Assembly: GCF_037204085.1 (NCBI RefSeq)
Contig: NZ_JBBCBW010000014.1
Location: forward strand, 1-64,000
Length of the DNA stretch: 64,000 bases
Source of the DNA: Variovorax sp037204085
GTDB lineage: Bacteria; Pseudomonadota; Gammaproteobacteria; Burkholderiales; Burkholderiaceae_C
Reading direction: 5' to 3'
Positions 15,599 to 24,114 of the stretch are shown here, one piece after another. A program made the position numbers and the translations under genes. The notes under the pieces were generated by a model, which was given only the letters and a program-made list of their open reading frames with translations, had not been told where the DNA came from and ran no database searches. Every line of letters starts with the position of its first letter. Position 1 is the first letter of the stretch.

Positions 15599-18061
15599 AT
15601 GCAATTCCCGGAATCCTGGCTGCGCGAGTTCTGCAATCCGCCCCTCGGCAGCGCCGAATTGGCCGAAACGCTCACCATGGGCGGCTTCGAGGTCGAAGAG
15701 CGCCGCCCCGTCGCGCCGCCCTTCAGCCGCATCGTGGTCGGCGAAATCAAGGAAGCCGTGCAGCACCCCAATGCCGATCGCCTGCGCATCTGCCAAGTCG
15801 ATGTAGGCCAGGTGGACGCCACGGGGCAGGGCGCCTTGCTCAACATCGTGTGCGGCGCGCCCAATGCACGCGTCGGCATCAAGGTGCCCTGCGCGCTGGT
15901 CGGCGCCGAACTGCCGCCCGGTGAAGACGGCAAGCCCTTTCTCATCAAGCTTGGCAAGCTGCGCGGTGTCGAAAGCCAGGGCATGCTGTGCTCGGCGCGC
16001 GAGCTGAAGCTCAGCGAAGACCACGGCGGCCTGCTCGAGCTCGCTGTCGACGCACCCATTGGCGCCGATGTGCGCGACGTGCTCAAGCTGGACGACGCGC
16101 TGCTCACCCTCAAGCTCACGCCCAACCTTGCCCACGGCCTGAGCGTCTACGGTGTTGCGCGCGAACTCGCAGCGCTCACCGGCGCGCCGCTCAAGACGCC
16201 CGCCATCCCGTCGGTGGCCGCATCGTTTGCCGACGTGCTGCCGGTGAAGGTGGAAGCGCCTGAACTCTGCGGCCGTTTTTCGGGCCGCATCGTGCGCGGC
16301 GTGAACACCAAGGTGGCCACGCCGGCATGGATGGTCGAGCGCCTTGCACGCTGCGGCCAGCGCAGCGTGACGCCGCTGGTCGACATCTCGAACTACGTCA
16401 TGTTCGAGTACGGCCAGCCCAGCCACATCTTCGATCTCGACAAGATCCACGGCGGCCTCACGGTGCGCTGGGGCAAGGCGGGCGAACAGCTCAAGCTGCT
16501 GAACGGCAACACGATCAGCGTCGACGACAAGGTTGGCGTGATTGCCGATAACGAGGCCGTCGAGTCACTCGCCGGCATCATGGGCGGCGACGCGACCTCG
16601 GTGTCCGACGACACTCGCAACATCTACGTCGAAGCCGCCTTCTGGTGGCCCGAAGCCGTTCAGGGCCGCTCGCGCCGCTTCAATTTTTCGACCGACGCGG
16701 GGCACCGCTACGAGCGCGGCGTCGACCCGAGCCGCACGGTCGAGATCATCGAGCGCATCACGCAGCTCATCATCGAGATCTGCGGCGGCCAGGCCGGCGC
16801 CATGGACGACAAGATCCTGAACGTGCCCGAAGCCATGCCGGTCACACTGCGCGTGGCGCGCGCCTCGCGCGTCATCGGCATGCCGCTCTCGCAGGCGCAA
16901 TGCGCCGACGCGCTGCGCCGCCTGGGGTTTGCGCTCAGCGAGGGTGAGGGCACATTGACCGTCACCCCGCCGCCGCACCGCTTCGACCTGCTGATCGAAG
17001 AAGACCTGATCGAAGAGGTTGCGCGCCTGATCGGGTTCAACAACCTGCCGACCACCGCACCATTGGCGCCCATTACGGCACGCGTGCGGCCCGAAGCCCG
17101 GCGCAGCCGCTTCGCGGTGCGCCGCAGCCTGGCGGCGCTCGGTTACCAGGAAACCATCAACTTCAGCTTTGTCGAGGCGCACTGGGAGCAAGACCTGGCA
17201 GGCAACGCCAATCCGGTGAAGCTGCTGAACCCCATCGCCAGCCAGATGAGCGTGATGCGCTCGTCCTTGATCGGCTCGCTGCTGCAGGTGCTCAAGTTCA
17301 ACCTCGACCGAAAGGCGCCGCGCGTGCGCGTGTTCGAGCTGGGCCGCGTGTTCATGCGCGACGACAGCGTGGCCACCACCGACAGCACCGTGCGCGGCGT
17401 ACACCAGCCGATGCGGGTGGCCGGCCTTGCCTGGGGCGATGCCGAAGAAGCACGCTGGGACGGCAAGCCGCACCGGGTCGACTTCTACGATGCCAAGGGC
17501 GACGTCGAGGCATTGCTCGCGCCGCTGGTGCCGAGCTTCGAGGCGGCCGAGCATCCCGCCTTGCACCCCGGCCGCTCGGCGCGCGTGCTGATCGACGGCA
17601 AGGCCATCGGTTTTGTCGGCGAACTGCATCCGCGCTGGCGCCAGAAGTGGGACTTTGCGCTGGCGCCGGTGGTTTTCGAGCTCGACCTCGATGCCGTTGC
17701 CGCGCGACCCGTGCCTGTGGCAAAGCCTGTGCCCAAGCACCAGGCCGTCGAGCGCGACATCGCCGTGGTGGTGGCCGAGGCCGTCACGCACAATGCGCTC
17801 ATGCAGACCATTCATTCGGCTGCAGCAGCCCAGGGGCTGCTGCGGGACGCTACGCTGTTCGACATCTATCGCCCGCAACCCGCGCGCGACGGTGCGGTGG
17901 CGGCATCGGCGGGCGGACTGGCGCAAGGGGAGAAGAGCATGGCGGTGCGCCTGAGCTTCCAGGACGACAGCGCCACGCTGACGGACGAGCAGGTGGAGCC
18001 GGCCGTGCGCGCCATCGTCGAACAATTGAGCGCCAAGCTCGGCGCACGCCTGAGGGGTTGA
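15599..18061 (+). CDS. pheT: Phenylalanine-tRNA ligase beta subunit
   Basis: An 820-residue subunit of full length. Domains in order are a tRNA-binding OB-like domain (residues about 40-155), B3/B4 editing domain (about 210-380), B5 domain (about 400-475) with HRYERGVDP just before it, the catalytically inactive synthetase-like core, and a C-terminal FDX-ACB domain that binds the tRNA anticodon (about 720-819, beginning near PVPKHQAVERDIAVVV). It edits misactivated Tyr and helps bind tRNA. Its TGA overlaps the first candidate start of ihfA (TGATG), implying translational coupling. Confidence 0.98.
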   Translation: MQFPESWLREFCNPPLGSAELAETLTMGGFEVEERRPVAPPFSRIVVGEIKEAVQHPNADRLRICQVDVGQVDATGQGALLNIVCGAPNARVGIKVPCALVGAELPPGEDGKPFLIKLGKLRGVESQGMLCSARELKLSEDHGGLLELAVDAPIGADVRDVLKLDDALLTLKLTPNLAHGLSVYGVARELAALTGAPLKTPAIPSVAASFADVLPVKVEAPELCGRFSGRIVRGVNTKVATPAWMVERLARCGQRSVTPLVDISNYVMFEYGQPSHIFDLDKIHGGLTVRWGKAGEQLKLLNGNTISVDDKVGVIADNEAVESLAGIMGGDATSVSDDTRNIYVEAAFWWPEAVQGRSRRFNFSTDAGHRYERGVDPSRTVEIIERITQLIIEICGGQAGAMDDKILNVPEAMPVTLRVARASRVIGMPLSQAQCADALRRLGFALSEGEGTLTVTPPPHRFDLLIEEDLIEEVARLIGFNNLPTTAPLAPITARVRPEARRSRFAVRRSLAALGYQETINFSFVEAHWEQDLAGNANPVKLLNPIASQMSVMRSSLIGSLLQVLKFNLDRKAPRVRVFELGRVFMRDDSVATTDSTVRGVHQPMRVAGLAWGDAEEARWDGKPHRVDFYDAKGDVEALLAPLVPSFEAAEHPALHPGRSARVLIDGKAIGFVGELHPRWRQKWDFALAPVVFELDLDAVAARPVPVAKPVPKHQAVERDIAVVVAEAVTHNALMQTIHSAAAAQGLLRDATLFDIYRPQPARDGAVAASAGGLAQGEKSMAVRLSFQDDSATLTDEQVEPAVRAIVEQLSAKLGARLRG

Positions 18062-18438
18062 TGAGAATGAACGCTGCGGAATTCACGCTCGAAGCCCTCG
18101 AAACGCCCGCACTCACGAAGGCGCACCTGGCCGACCTGCTGTTCGAGCAGATCGGCCTGAACAAGCGCGAATCCAAGGACATGGTCGAGGCGTTTTTCGA
18201 CCTCATCGCCAACAGCCTGATCGAAGGCACGGACGTGAAGATCTCCGGCTTCGGCAACTTCCAGATCCGTGTGAAGGCACCTCGGCCGGGCCGCAACCCG
18301 CGCACCGGCGAAGCCATTCCGATCGGCGAGCGCCGCGTGGCCACCTTCCACGCAAGCGCCAAGCTGAAGGAACAGATTCACGGAAGCATCGAGCAGAGCG
18401 GCACTTCCGAAGTCGAGTGGAGCCTGGGCGCCGAATAG
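18061..18438 (+). CDS. ihfA: Integration host factor subunit alpha
   Basis: A 125-residue HU/IHF-family DNA-bending protein. The core matches IHF-alpha: LTKAHLADLLFEQIGLNKRE, SGFGNFQIR, and the DNA-intercalating arm RPGRNPRTGEAIPI. Both ends are longer than in E. coli IHF-alpha (99 residues), with about 18 extra N-terminal and about 12 acidic C-terminal residues. The start at 18061 overlaps the pheT stop; a second ATG at 18067 is possible. Placement after pheST is the usual one in proteobacteria. Confidence 0.95.
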   Translation: MRMNAAEFTLEALETPALTKAHLADLLFEQIGLNKRESKDMVEAFFDLIANSLIEGTDVKISGFGNFQIRVKAPRPGRNPRTGEAIPIGERRVATFHASAKLKEQIHGSIEQSGTSEVEWSLGAE

Positions 18439-18502
18439 TGCTTGGTGCTGCGCGGGTGCGTAGAGTAATCTCTAAGGTTTCCCGCGCACGGTCTTGATTT
18501 CA

Positions 18503-18964
18503 ATGGAGAAAACGCTCCCGCCCATTCCCGTCAAACGCTACTTCACCATCGGTGAGGTCGGCGAACTCTGCGGCGTCAAGCCGCATGTGCTGCGCTACTG
18601 GGAGCAGGAGTTCACGCAACTGCGCCCCATGAAGCGGCGCGGCAACCGGCGGTACTACCAGCACCATGAGGTGCTCATGATCCGCCGCATCCGCGATCTG
18701 CTCTACGACCAGGGCTTCACCATCAGCGGTGCGCGCAACAAGCTGCAAGAACTGGTGCAGGGCGAGCGCGATCGCCGCAAGGCAGGCGTGGTGCCGCTCG
18801 AGGGCATGGAGGCCGTCGAAATCGATCAGGAAGAGTTCGATGCGGCTGTTCACGAGGACGATCCCGAATCCGAAAGTGCCGCTCGCACGATCGATCCGTC
18901 GCAATTGCTGCACCTGCGGCGCGAACTCTTTGAAATTCGTGAGCTGCTGACCGTCGGACGGTGA
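18503..18964 (+). CDS. MerR family transcriptional regulator
   Basis: A 153-residue protein with an N-terminal MerR winged helix (residues about 13-80: YFTIGEVGELCGVKPHVLRY, then NRRYYQHHEV). The dimerisation helix follows, and the C terminus has no metal-binding cysteines of the MerR/CueR kind. A MerR-type gene immediately after ihfA is a conserved arrangement in proteobacteria; its targets are not known. The ATG at 18503 is preferred over a TTG three codons earlier. Confidence 0.9.
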   Translation: MEKTLPPIPVKRYFTIGEVGELCGVKPHVLRYWEQEFTQLRPMKRRGNRRYYQHHEVLMIRRIRDLLYDQGFTISGARNKLQELVQGERDRRKAGVVPLEGMEAVEIDQEEFDAAVHEDDPESESAARTIDPSQLLHLRRELFEIRELLTVGR

Positions 18965-18975
18965 TTTCAGCCGGC

Positions 18976-18981
18976 TATAAT
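18976..18981 (+). promoter_or_regulatory. Consensus -10 element for tRNA-Pro
   Basis: A perfect TATAAT ends 10 bases before the tRNA 5' end. No good -35 hexamer is evident at 16-18 bases upstream. Confidence 0.6.
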
Positions 18982-18990
18982 CGAGAGCTT

Positions 18991-19067
18991 CGGTGTGTGG
19001 CGCAGCCTGGTAGCGCACTTGCATGGGGTGCAAGGGGTCGAAGGTTCGAATCCTTTCACACCGACCA
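18991..19067 (+). tRNA. tRNA-Pro(GGG)
   Basis: A 77-base cloverleaf: acceptor CGGTGTG/CACACCG, D stem GCGC/GCGC, anticodon stem CTTGC/GCAAG with loop ATGGGGT (anticodon GGG, reading CCC and CCT), T arm GAAGG-TTCGAAT-CCTTT, and an encoded CCA end (ACCA). It is followed by its own terminator and then by a stretch with accessory character. Confidence 0.97.
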
Positions 19068-19096
19068 GAATTGCCTTGTCTAACAAGGACTTAGAA

Positions 19097-19127
19097 GGGC
19101 CTGGTTCCAACGAACCAGGCCCTTTTT
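19097..19127 (+). terminator. Rho-independent terminator after tRNA-Pro
   Basis: A ten-base perfect stem, GGGCCTGGTT/AACCAGGCCC, six-base loop and five T. Confidence 0.92.
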
Positions 19128-19337
19128 CTATTCTGGAATCAGTTCTGATACCACTTGCTACGCGCTTGGGTGATTTGGGATGAGAAGGGGCTGCTGACAT
19201 TGAGCCGAACCCTGCTGTTGGGCAACCGCAACGAGGTAAACCGCAGTCGATGACGGCCCTATGCAGATCCAAAAACTTGCTTGTCGATGGGGCTATGTCA
19301 GGATTAGGTTCTCGACGCACTTCTTTCGGGAGGTTTG

Positions 19338-19673
19338 ATGAAGACGAGACACATTGCAGCGGTTGTCCTACTGGCTTGGGCGGCGAGTTGTAGCGCCCAA
19401 GCTGCGCTGCTTCGTTTTGATTGTGCCGGAATGACAAAAATCACCATCGACGAAGGTTCTAAAACTGTCGTGTTCACCGACGCCGGGAACAACTTCACTG
19501 CTTCGTACGCAGAAGAGCGAATCGGATATCTGTGGGACTGGCCACCGAAGTACAGGGCGCATCTGAGCAAACACACAGGGACGCTAATGTTCTGGGACCC
19601 GGCAGATTTGCCACCAGGGAATTTGGTTCCAATCTCTACGTCTACCAGTTATCCGTGTTCGTCTCTTCGGTGA
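19338..19673 (+). CDS. Small exported protein of unknown function
   Basis: An ORF of 111 residues from the ATG at 19338, preceded by GGGAGG. Residues 1 to about 22 look like a cleavable signal peptide (RHIAAVVLLAWAASCSAQA-A). The mature part has two Cys (DCAGM and SYPCS) that could form a disulfide, and a WDWPPKY segment. I do not recognise a family. The base composition is clearly lower in GC than the surrounding core genes, consistent with a recently acquired or fast-evolving gene in the stretch after the tRNA. Confidence 0.6.
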   Translation: MKTRHIAAVVLLAWAASCSAQAALLRFDCAGMTKITIDEGSKTVVFTDAGNNFTASYAEERIGYLWDWPPKYRAHLSKHTGTLMFWDPADLPPGNLVPISTSTSYPCSSLR

Positions 19674-19720
19674 GGTGGCGTTGAAGTCAAGCGTGGCTTG
19701 GGTTAAGGCGTGCGAAGGCC

Positions 19721-19746
19721 AAAAAAAGCCCGCGTAAAGCGGGCTT
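19721..19746 (-). terminator. Orphan leftward terminator
   Basis: Stem AAGCCCGC/GCGGGCTT with loop GTAAA; the T run (seven bases) follows on the minus strand. No intact minus-strand gene ends here; a truncated frame ends 24 bases before it. Confidence 0.55.
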
Positions 19747-19770
19747 GGCGGGACGCGGGAGGCGACTTCT

Positions 19771-19863
19771 TTAGGTGCCCACCTTAGCGGCGGGCTTTGG
19801 ACCTGGTTTGTAGTTGCGGCCGGACCGCTTCGATAAAGGCGGGGTTAACGCACTAATTTCCGT
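19771..19863 (-). pseudogene. Possible C-terminal gene relic cut by an insertion sequence
   Basis: A minus-strand frame of about 30 codons with no start codon ends in KPGPKPAAKVGT and a TAA, placed properly before the leftward terminator at 19721-19746. It is interrupted by a stop close to where IS21-like sequence begins (about 19865). I infer the tail of a basic protein whose front was lost when the element inserted. The protein family is not recognisable from so little sequence. Confidence 0.3.
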
Positions 19864-19922
19864 CTAAGACTGACCCACGTAAAACTCTACCCTGCTCATT
19901 TTTAAGGCAGAGAATCCTAGGA

Positions 19923-20117
19923 GTGATAGACGTGGCGACATTGAGTGTCGTGCCATCGGACGCTGGACCTTGCGCGAGCAGGTGTCCATCCGCGAGATTG
20001 CCGGGCGTACAGGTCTGTCTCGCAACACCGTGAAGAAGTGCCTGCAGCGAGCGAAGAAGCGCCAGACTACGCCAAGCGGGCGAGCGCGAGCAAGCTCGGC
20101 CCACGCAAGCTCGCGAC
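19923..20117 (+). pseudogene. Decayed istA N-terminal fragment (IS21-family transposase)
   Basis: Three frames together spell the start of an IS21-type IstA. A first piece from a GTG at 19923 reads VIDVATLSVV. A second piece after a frameshift reads RWTLREQVSIREIAGRTGLS then RNTVKKCLQR, which is the transposase helix-turn-helix. A third frame reads DYAKRASASKLGP. The rest of istA and all of istB are missing. At least two frameshifts and the truncation make it inactive. The 350 bases that follow, to the lipoprotein gene, hold nothing I can identify. Confidence 0.75.
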
Positions 20118-20492
20118 CACGCGATTGACGCAACCAAATCGCGGAAACAGCGGCGCAATCTGCGATAGATCCACCATGCAAGTGCAATCACACGCGCATT
20201 TCGCTCCATTGCGCACAACAACTTCGTGCAGCTACACGTCGCTGCAATTCGATGTAATTAATGTTTCTACAGGCGAGAGAAGGTGTTCAAGCCAGGCAGC
20301 AAAATGCGCAGCACACAAGCTTGCGAAATGTTAAATTCGTAAAAAAAGGCCAACCTGCAGCGAACCTTCATGCGTTCGCACGCGGGAATTGGGAGATGGC
20401 CTCCGCACGGAGCGGTCCTGCGGCATTGCCGTGTTCAAACGGTAGTCCGAAGCGCTCCAGGTCACCCACCTTGCTCTCGGACTCACGGCCAT
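20118..20492. other. Non-coding gap without recognisable features
   Basis: This stretch between the istA remnant and the kelch lipoprotein gene has an AT-richer middle (20225-20350) and no open frame with a credible start, no strong hairpin and no repeat of the tRNA end. It may carry the lipoprotein promoter. Confidence 0.5.
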
Positions 20493-22484
20493 ATGACATC
20501 TTCATTTGTCCTTCCAGCCGCGCGCGTGCCGTCTGCCCGCCCGCGATCCCTCATCTCCTGTCTCCTTGCCCTGTTGCTGGGCGTCATTGCGCTGCTGTCC
20601 GGTTGCGGCGGCGGCTCGGGGGGAGGCATAGGCTTTGTTGGCACCATTCCCGCGGGCCCGCAGCCGCCTGCCGGCTTGAGCTATGCGATGACTTCCGCAG
20701 TCTATGAAGTCGGCCAGCCGGTCGTGCCGAACCGGCCCAGCGCAAGCGGTGGCACGGTCGAACGCTATTCGGTTGCGCCGCCGTTGCCTGCCGGCCTGGT
20801 CCTCGACACCGCCACGGGCGTCATCAGTGGAACGCCCACCGCGGTCTCACCGGCCGCCGTGTATGTGGTTACCGCCGAGAACGCCGGCGGCAACACAACG
20901 GCCCGCGTGGAGATCGAAGTGCGGAGCACGCCGGCTGCGCCTGCCGGGCTGATCTACCGCGTCGTAGCTGCGGTCTATACCGTGGGCGAGACCATTGCTC
21001 CGAACGCACCCAGCAGCAGCGGCGGTCCGATCACCGGCTACACCGTCGCGCCGGCGCTCCCCGCCGGATTGCTATTCGATGGGCAATCGGGCGTCATCAG
21101 CGGAACACCCACCGCGCCGGCCGCCGAGGCCGACTACATCGTCACCGGCAGCAACGCGGCCGGTTCGGCCGCGGTCACGCTGCGGCTCGCCGTCAACCCG
21201 GCACTGGTGGCGCCCGCCAGCGTGAGCTATGCCACGCCCGATGCGCTGTATGTGACGAGCGAACCCATCGTTCCCAACACGCCGCAAGTCACCGGCGGCG
21301 TGGCCTCCGCATTCTCGGTTTCGCCGGCGCTGCCGGCCGGGCTGAGCCTGAACACGCTGACCGGCGCGATCACCGGCACGCCGACCGCACTGCAGCGGCA
21401 AGCCACGTACACCGTTACCGCCAGCAACAGCGTGGGCTCGGCGCAAACGCAGATCCGGATCATCGTCACCGGACGCGGAAACTGGACAACATTGAATGCG
21501 GTTCCGCTCGCCCGGCACTATTTCGCAATGGTGCGGCTGCCGAGCGGCAAGGTGCTGGTCATCGGCGGCTTCGCGAGCAGCAGCGTCACCAACTCAGTGG
21601 TCATCTACGACCCTGCAACCGAAAGCTGGTCGCCGGTTGCACCGATGTTGTCCGCGCGCTCCGATCCGTCGGCAACGGTGCTGCCGGATGGCCGGGTGCT
21701 GGTCGCCGGAGGCGATACGAATGGCATTGCGACCCTTGCGAGCGCCGAAATCTACGATCCGGTGGCAAACACCTGGACCGCGACTGCCAGCATGGCCGAG
21801 GCCCGCACCCGGCAAACCGCCACGCTGCTCCCGAGCGGCAAAGTCCTCGTCATCGGCGGCTATGACAGAAGCGGCAGCCTCACCTTCTCGCAGATGGCCG
21901 AAATGTACGACCCCGCAACCGGCACCTGGGCCGCCATGGCCACTCAGCTGGCTGGGCCGCGTGGCCAGCACGCTGCGCAGCTGCTGCCTGGCGGCAACGC
22001 CGTGCTGCTGATCGGCGGGGTCAGCAGAACCGGGTTCGTGAACACTGCCGAACTGTTTCCCGTCAACGACAGCGGCGGTACCACGGTGCTGCCCGGAACC
22101 GTTCCGAGTGGCAACGTCTACACCTCCGTGCTGCTCGACGACGGCAGCGTGCTCGCCATGACGGACGGCAGCAATACCGCCTTGCGCTTTCATCCCGCCA
22201 CGTCGAGCTGGACCACGAGCACCTTCAGCACGACGCGCTCGCTGCCCACCATGACCACCCTCGCAGACGGGCGCGTCTTGCTCGCCGGGGGCACCGGCGG
22301 CGGCGGTGTTCGACTGACGACGGCCGAGATCTACAACCCCGATGCGAATGTGTGGACCACGGCCGCCCCCATGTCCACCGGACGCAGCGCAGCCTCGGCC
22401 GTCTTGCTGAACGACGGCAGCGTGCTGGAAGTGGGCGGGTTCAACAGCGACAGCCTCGACTCCTCCGAACGCTACACCCCATGA
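20493..22484 (+). CDS. Lipoprotein with three Ig-like (He_PIG) repeats and kelch repeats
   Basis: A 663-residue surface or periplasmic lipoprotein. The signal peptide ends in the lipobox LLSGC with Cys38 followed by a Gly/Ser linker. Residues about 54-310 contain three copies of an 85-residue Ig-like putative domain, each with PALPAGL-type and SGTPTA segments. Residues about 325-663 contain kelch-type blades (GKVLVIGG, YDPATESW, GRVLVAGG and similar), probably a beta-propeller. Such proteins bind carbohydrates or other proteins at the cell surface; the partner is unknown. No Shine-Dalgarno sequence precedes the ATG at 20493, so the start is chosen from the signal peptide. It sits in the accessory stretch after tRNA-Pro. 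Confidence 0.88.
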   Translation: MTSSFVLPAARVPSARPRSLISCLLALLLGVIALLSGCGGGSGGGIGFVGTIPAGPQPPAGLSYAMTSAVYEVGQPVVPNRPSASGGTVERYSVAPPLPAGLVLDTATGVISGTPTAVSPAAVYVVTAENAGGNTTARVEIEVRSTPAAPAGLIYRVVAAVYTVGETIAPNAPSSSGGPITGYTVAPALPAGLLFDGQSGVISGTPTAPAAEADYIVTGSNAAGSAAVTLRLAVNPALVAPASVSYATPDALYVTSEPIVPNTPQVTGGVASAFSVSPALPAGLSLNTLTGAITGTPTALQRQATYTVTASNSVGSAQTQIRIIVTGRGNWTTLNAVPLARHYFAMVRLPSGKVLVIGGFASSSVTNSVVIYDPATESWSPVAPMLSARSDPSATVLPDGRVLVAGGDTNGIATLASAEIYDPVANTWTATASMAEARTRQTATLLPSGKVLVIGGYDRSGSLTFSQMAEMYDPATGTWAAMATQLAGPRGQHAAQLLPGGNAVLLIGGVSRTGFVNTAELFPVNDSGGTTVLPGTVPSGNVYTSVLLDDGSVLAMTDGSNTALRFHPATSSWTTSTFSTTRSLPTMTTLADGRVLLAGGTGGGGVRLTTAEIYNPDANVWTTAAPMSTGRSAASAVLLNDGSVLEVGGFNSDSLDSSERYTP

Positions 22485-22537
22485 TGGCCGTCGCGCTTGC
22501 CCTGGCGAGCGCCGTACATGTGGGAAAAGACGCGCCC

Positions 22538-22810
22538 TCAGCCCACTTCTGCCGGCCGCGGGCGCCGCGTCAGGCTCGCGGCAGTCTCTTGAAGAACCAG
22601 CTGCCGATCCGGGTCATCGCTCGCATACGGGCTCGAAAGCAGCTGAGCCATCAGTTGATCGAAGTGATGCCTGACCCTTTCCGGGGCAGGGTGTGCCATG
22701 TACATCGCGCGCAGCATCGAAACGATCGCGTTGATCCGCGCGTCAAATACTTCGGATTCGCCGATGCGCGCTGCGGCGTCGGAAGCGATCCATTGATCTT
22801 CTGGGTTCAT
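22538..22810 (-). CDS. Small protein of unknown function
   Basis: A 90-residue frame from the ATG at 22810 (an upstream ATG at 22867 would add 19 residues). It begins MNPEDQWIASDAAARIGESE and is predicted helical, without signal peptide, membrane segment or cysteine. I do not recognise a family. It is isolated on the minus strand between the kelch lipoprotein and another small orphan, so function cannot be inferred from neighbours. Confidence 0.5.
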   Translation of the reverse strand: MNPEDQWIASDAAARIGESEVFDARINAIVSMLRAMYMAHPAPERVRHHFDQLMAQLLSSPYASDDPDRQLVLQETAASLTRRPRPAEVG

Positions 22811-23069
22811 GTTGATGCCGCCGTTCGCGGCCCTGATGCGTGTGAACCGGCGCTGGTCTGTTGTCACTTTTGGCGCAGATCGGGCAACCAGTGATCAGTA
22901 AAAGTAGAACAAAGGAACTACATTTTAGCTCAACTGAGGCAGGGACTTCAGCCTGTTGCAAATACCACCAAAGCTATAAATTTGTCGTCACTTGATACAA
23001 AATGCATCACATCTGACGCCAATGCCAGTACGATCCTGCTGTGAGAATCGTCACACTCGAGGCCAATTG

Positions 23070-23270
23070 ATGAATCACTTGCTAGGCAAAGATGCGGCTG
23101 TAGCGATGTTGCGGGAGCTCCTGCATGAAGCGGAGTTCGGTTCTCTGAACTGCATGGCGTTGCGCATCTTTCGTTCAGACGGCGTCGCGGAAGATTTCGT
23201 GGTGGGAGGAACGGCGCAAGAACAGGCCGGAGTTTCGGCTGACCTTCAGCGTGAGTTCCGTCAACAATGA
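23070..23270 (+). CDS. Very small protein of unknown function
   Basis: A 66-residue frame from the ATG at 23070, with a longer but weaker start at 22992. It contains LLGKDAAVAMLRELLHEAEFG and ALRIFRSDGVAEDFVVGG, consistent with a small alpha/beta domain. No clear ribosome-binding site is present, but the frame ends 65 bases before a strong terminator in the same direction, which supports a transcribed gene. Family unknown. Confidence 0.4.
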   Translation: MNHLLGKDAAVAMLRELLHEAEFGSLNCMALRIFRSDGVAEDFVVGGTAQEQAGVSADLQREFRQQ

Positions 23271-23335
23271 CGGAAACTGCTCCCGCAACGCAGCGCTCGG
23301 CTTCACGCCGCCCGCAAGTGCCAGATAGATAAATC

Positions 23336-23368
23336 AACGGGTTGGGCCGCACGCTCCAACCCGTTTTT
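23336..23368. terminator. Rho-independent terminator
   Basis: Ten-base stem AACGGGTTGG/CCAACCCGTT, ten-base loop and five T, lying between the convergent small gene and the VOC gene. Confidence 0.85.
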
Positions 23369-23397
23369 CATTTTTCGCCCCGGGGCCGGGTGGCGCG

Positions 23398-23877
23398 TCA
23401 GCCGCGCCGGGCCGCCTCGATTGCGGCGACGTCGATCTTTTTCATTTCCATCATCGCGTCGAACGCGCGCTTGGCTGCCGCGGGGTCGGGGTCGGCAATA
23501 GCGGCAATCAAGGCGCGGGGCGTGATCTGCCACGACAGTCCCCACTTGTCCTTGCACCATCCGCACGCGCTTTCCTGCCCGCCGTTTCCGACGATCGCAT
23601 TCCACAGCCGGTCGGTCTCGGCCTGGTCGTCGGTCGCCACTTGAAATGAAAAGGCCTCGTTGTGCTTGAACGCCGGTCCGCCGTTCAGTCCGAGGCAAGG
23701 AATGCCCATCACGGTGAATTCGACCGTCAGGATATCGCCTTGCTTGCCCGAGGGGTTGTCACCGGGAGCCCGAAGGACTGTGCCCACCGAACTGTCCGGA
23801 AAGGTTTCGGCGTAGAACTTGGCGGCGTCCAGCGCGGTGCCGTCATACCAGAGACAAATCGTGTTCTTGCTGACCAT
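23398..23877 (-). CDS. VOC superfamily protein (PhnB-like/3-demethylubiquinone methyltransferase-type domain)
   Basis: A 159-residue protein beginning MVSKNTICLWYDGTALDAAKFY, with AGGAGA before the ATG. The family features are LNGGPAFKHNEAFSFQV near residue 66 and WGLSWQITPRAL near 115, typical of the PhnB/YjdN branch of glyoxalase-like proteins. The domain name 3-demethylubiquinone-9 3-methyltransferase is a historical label; these small proteins have no methyltransferase fold. Substrate unknown. Its upstream region is shared with the divergent diguanylate cyclase gene. Confidence 0.9.
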   Translation of the reverse strand: MVSKNTICLWYDGTALDAAKFYAETFPDSSVGTVLRAPGDNPSGKQGDILTVEFTVMGIPCLGLNGGPAFKHNEAFSFQVATDDQAETDRLWNAIVGNGGQESACGWCKDKWGLSWQITPRALIAAIADPDPAAAKRAFDAMMEMKKIDVAAIEAARRG

Positions 23878-24114
23878 CTTGGTTCTCCTGGGTTGGGGGA
23901 AAGATCGATGCGGCGACGGTCTTCGTCGCATCGGCGGTAAGCACCGGACCATACGCAAATACAGGTCCGGCTGCCATCGGCGCTATTGCCGGCGGAGCGA
24001 ATGGCGGTCGCCCCGGGCAATGTCCGCCGGATGGTTGCTGGCAGGGCCAGGAAAAGGCCGTTGCTATCATCGAAAAATGCGGCCCGGAACAACCGTCCTC
24101 GCGAAGGAAACCAC

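Noticed and set aside
17647..18060. Extended ihfA frame inside pheT
   Set aside because: The added sequence is Arg-rich shadow of pheT; IHF-alpha homology begins only after 18061.
18991..19700. tRNA-Pro as a genomic-island attachment site
   Set aside because: No direct repeat of the tRNA 3' end and no integrase gene were found in the following 4 kb, so an att site is not claimed.
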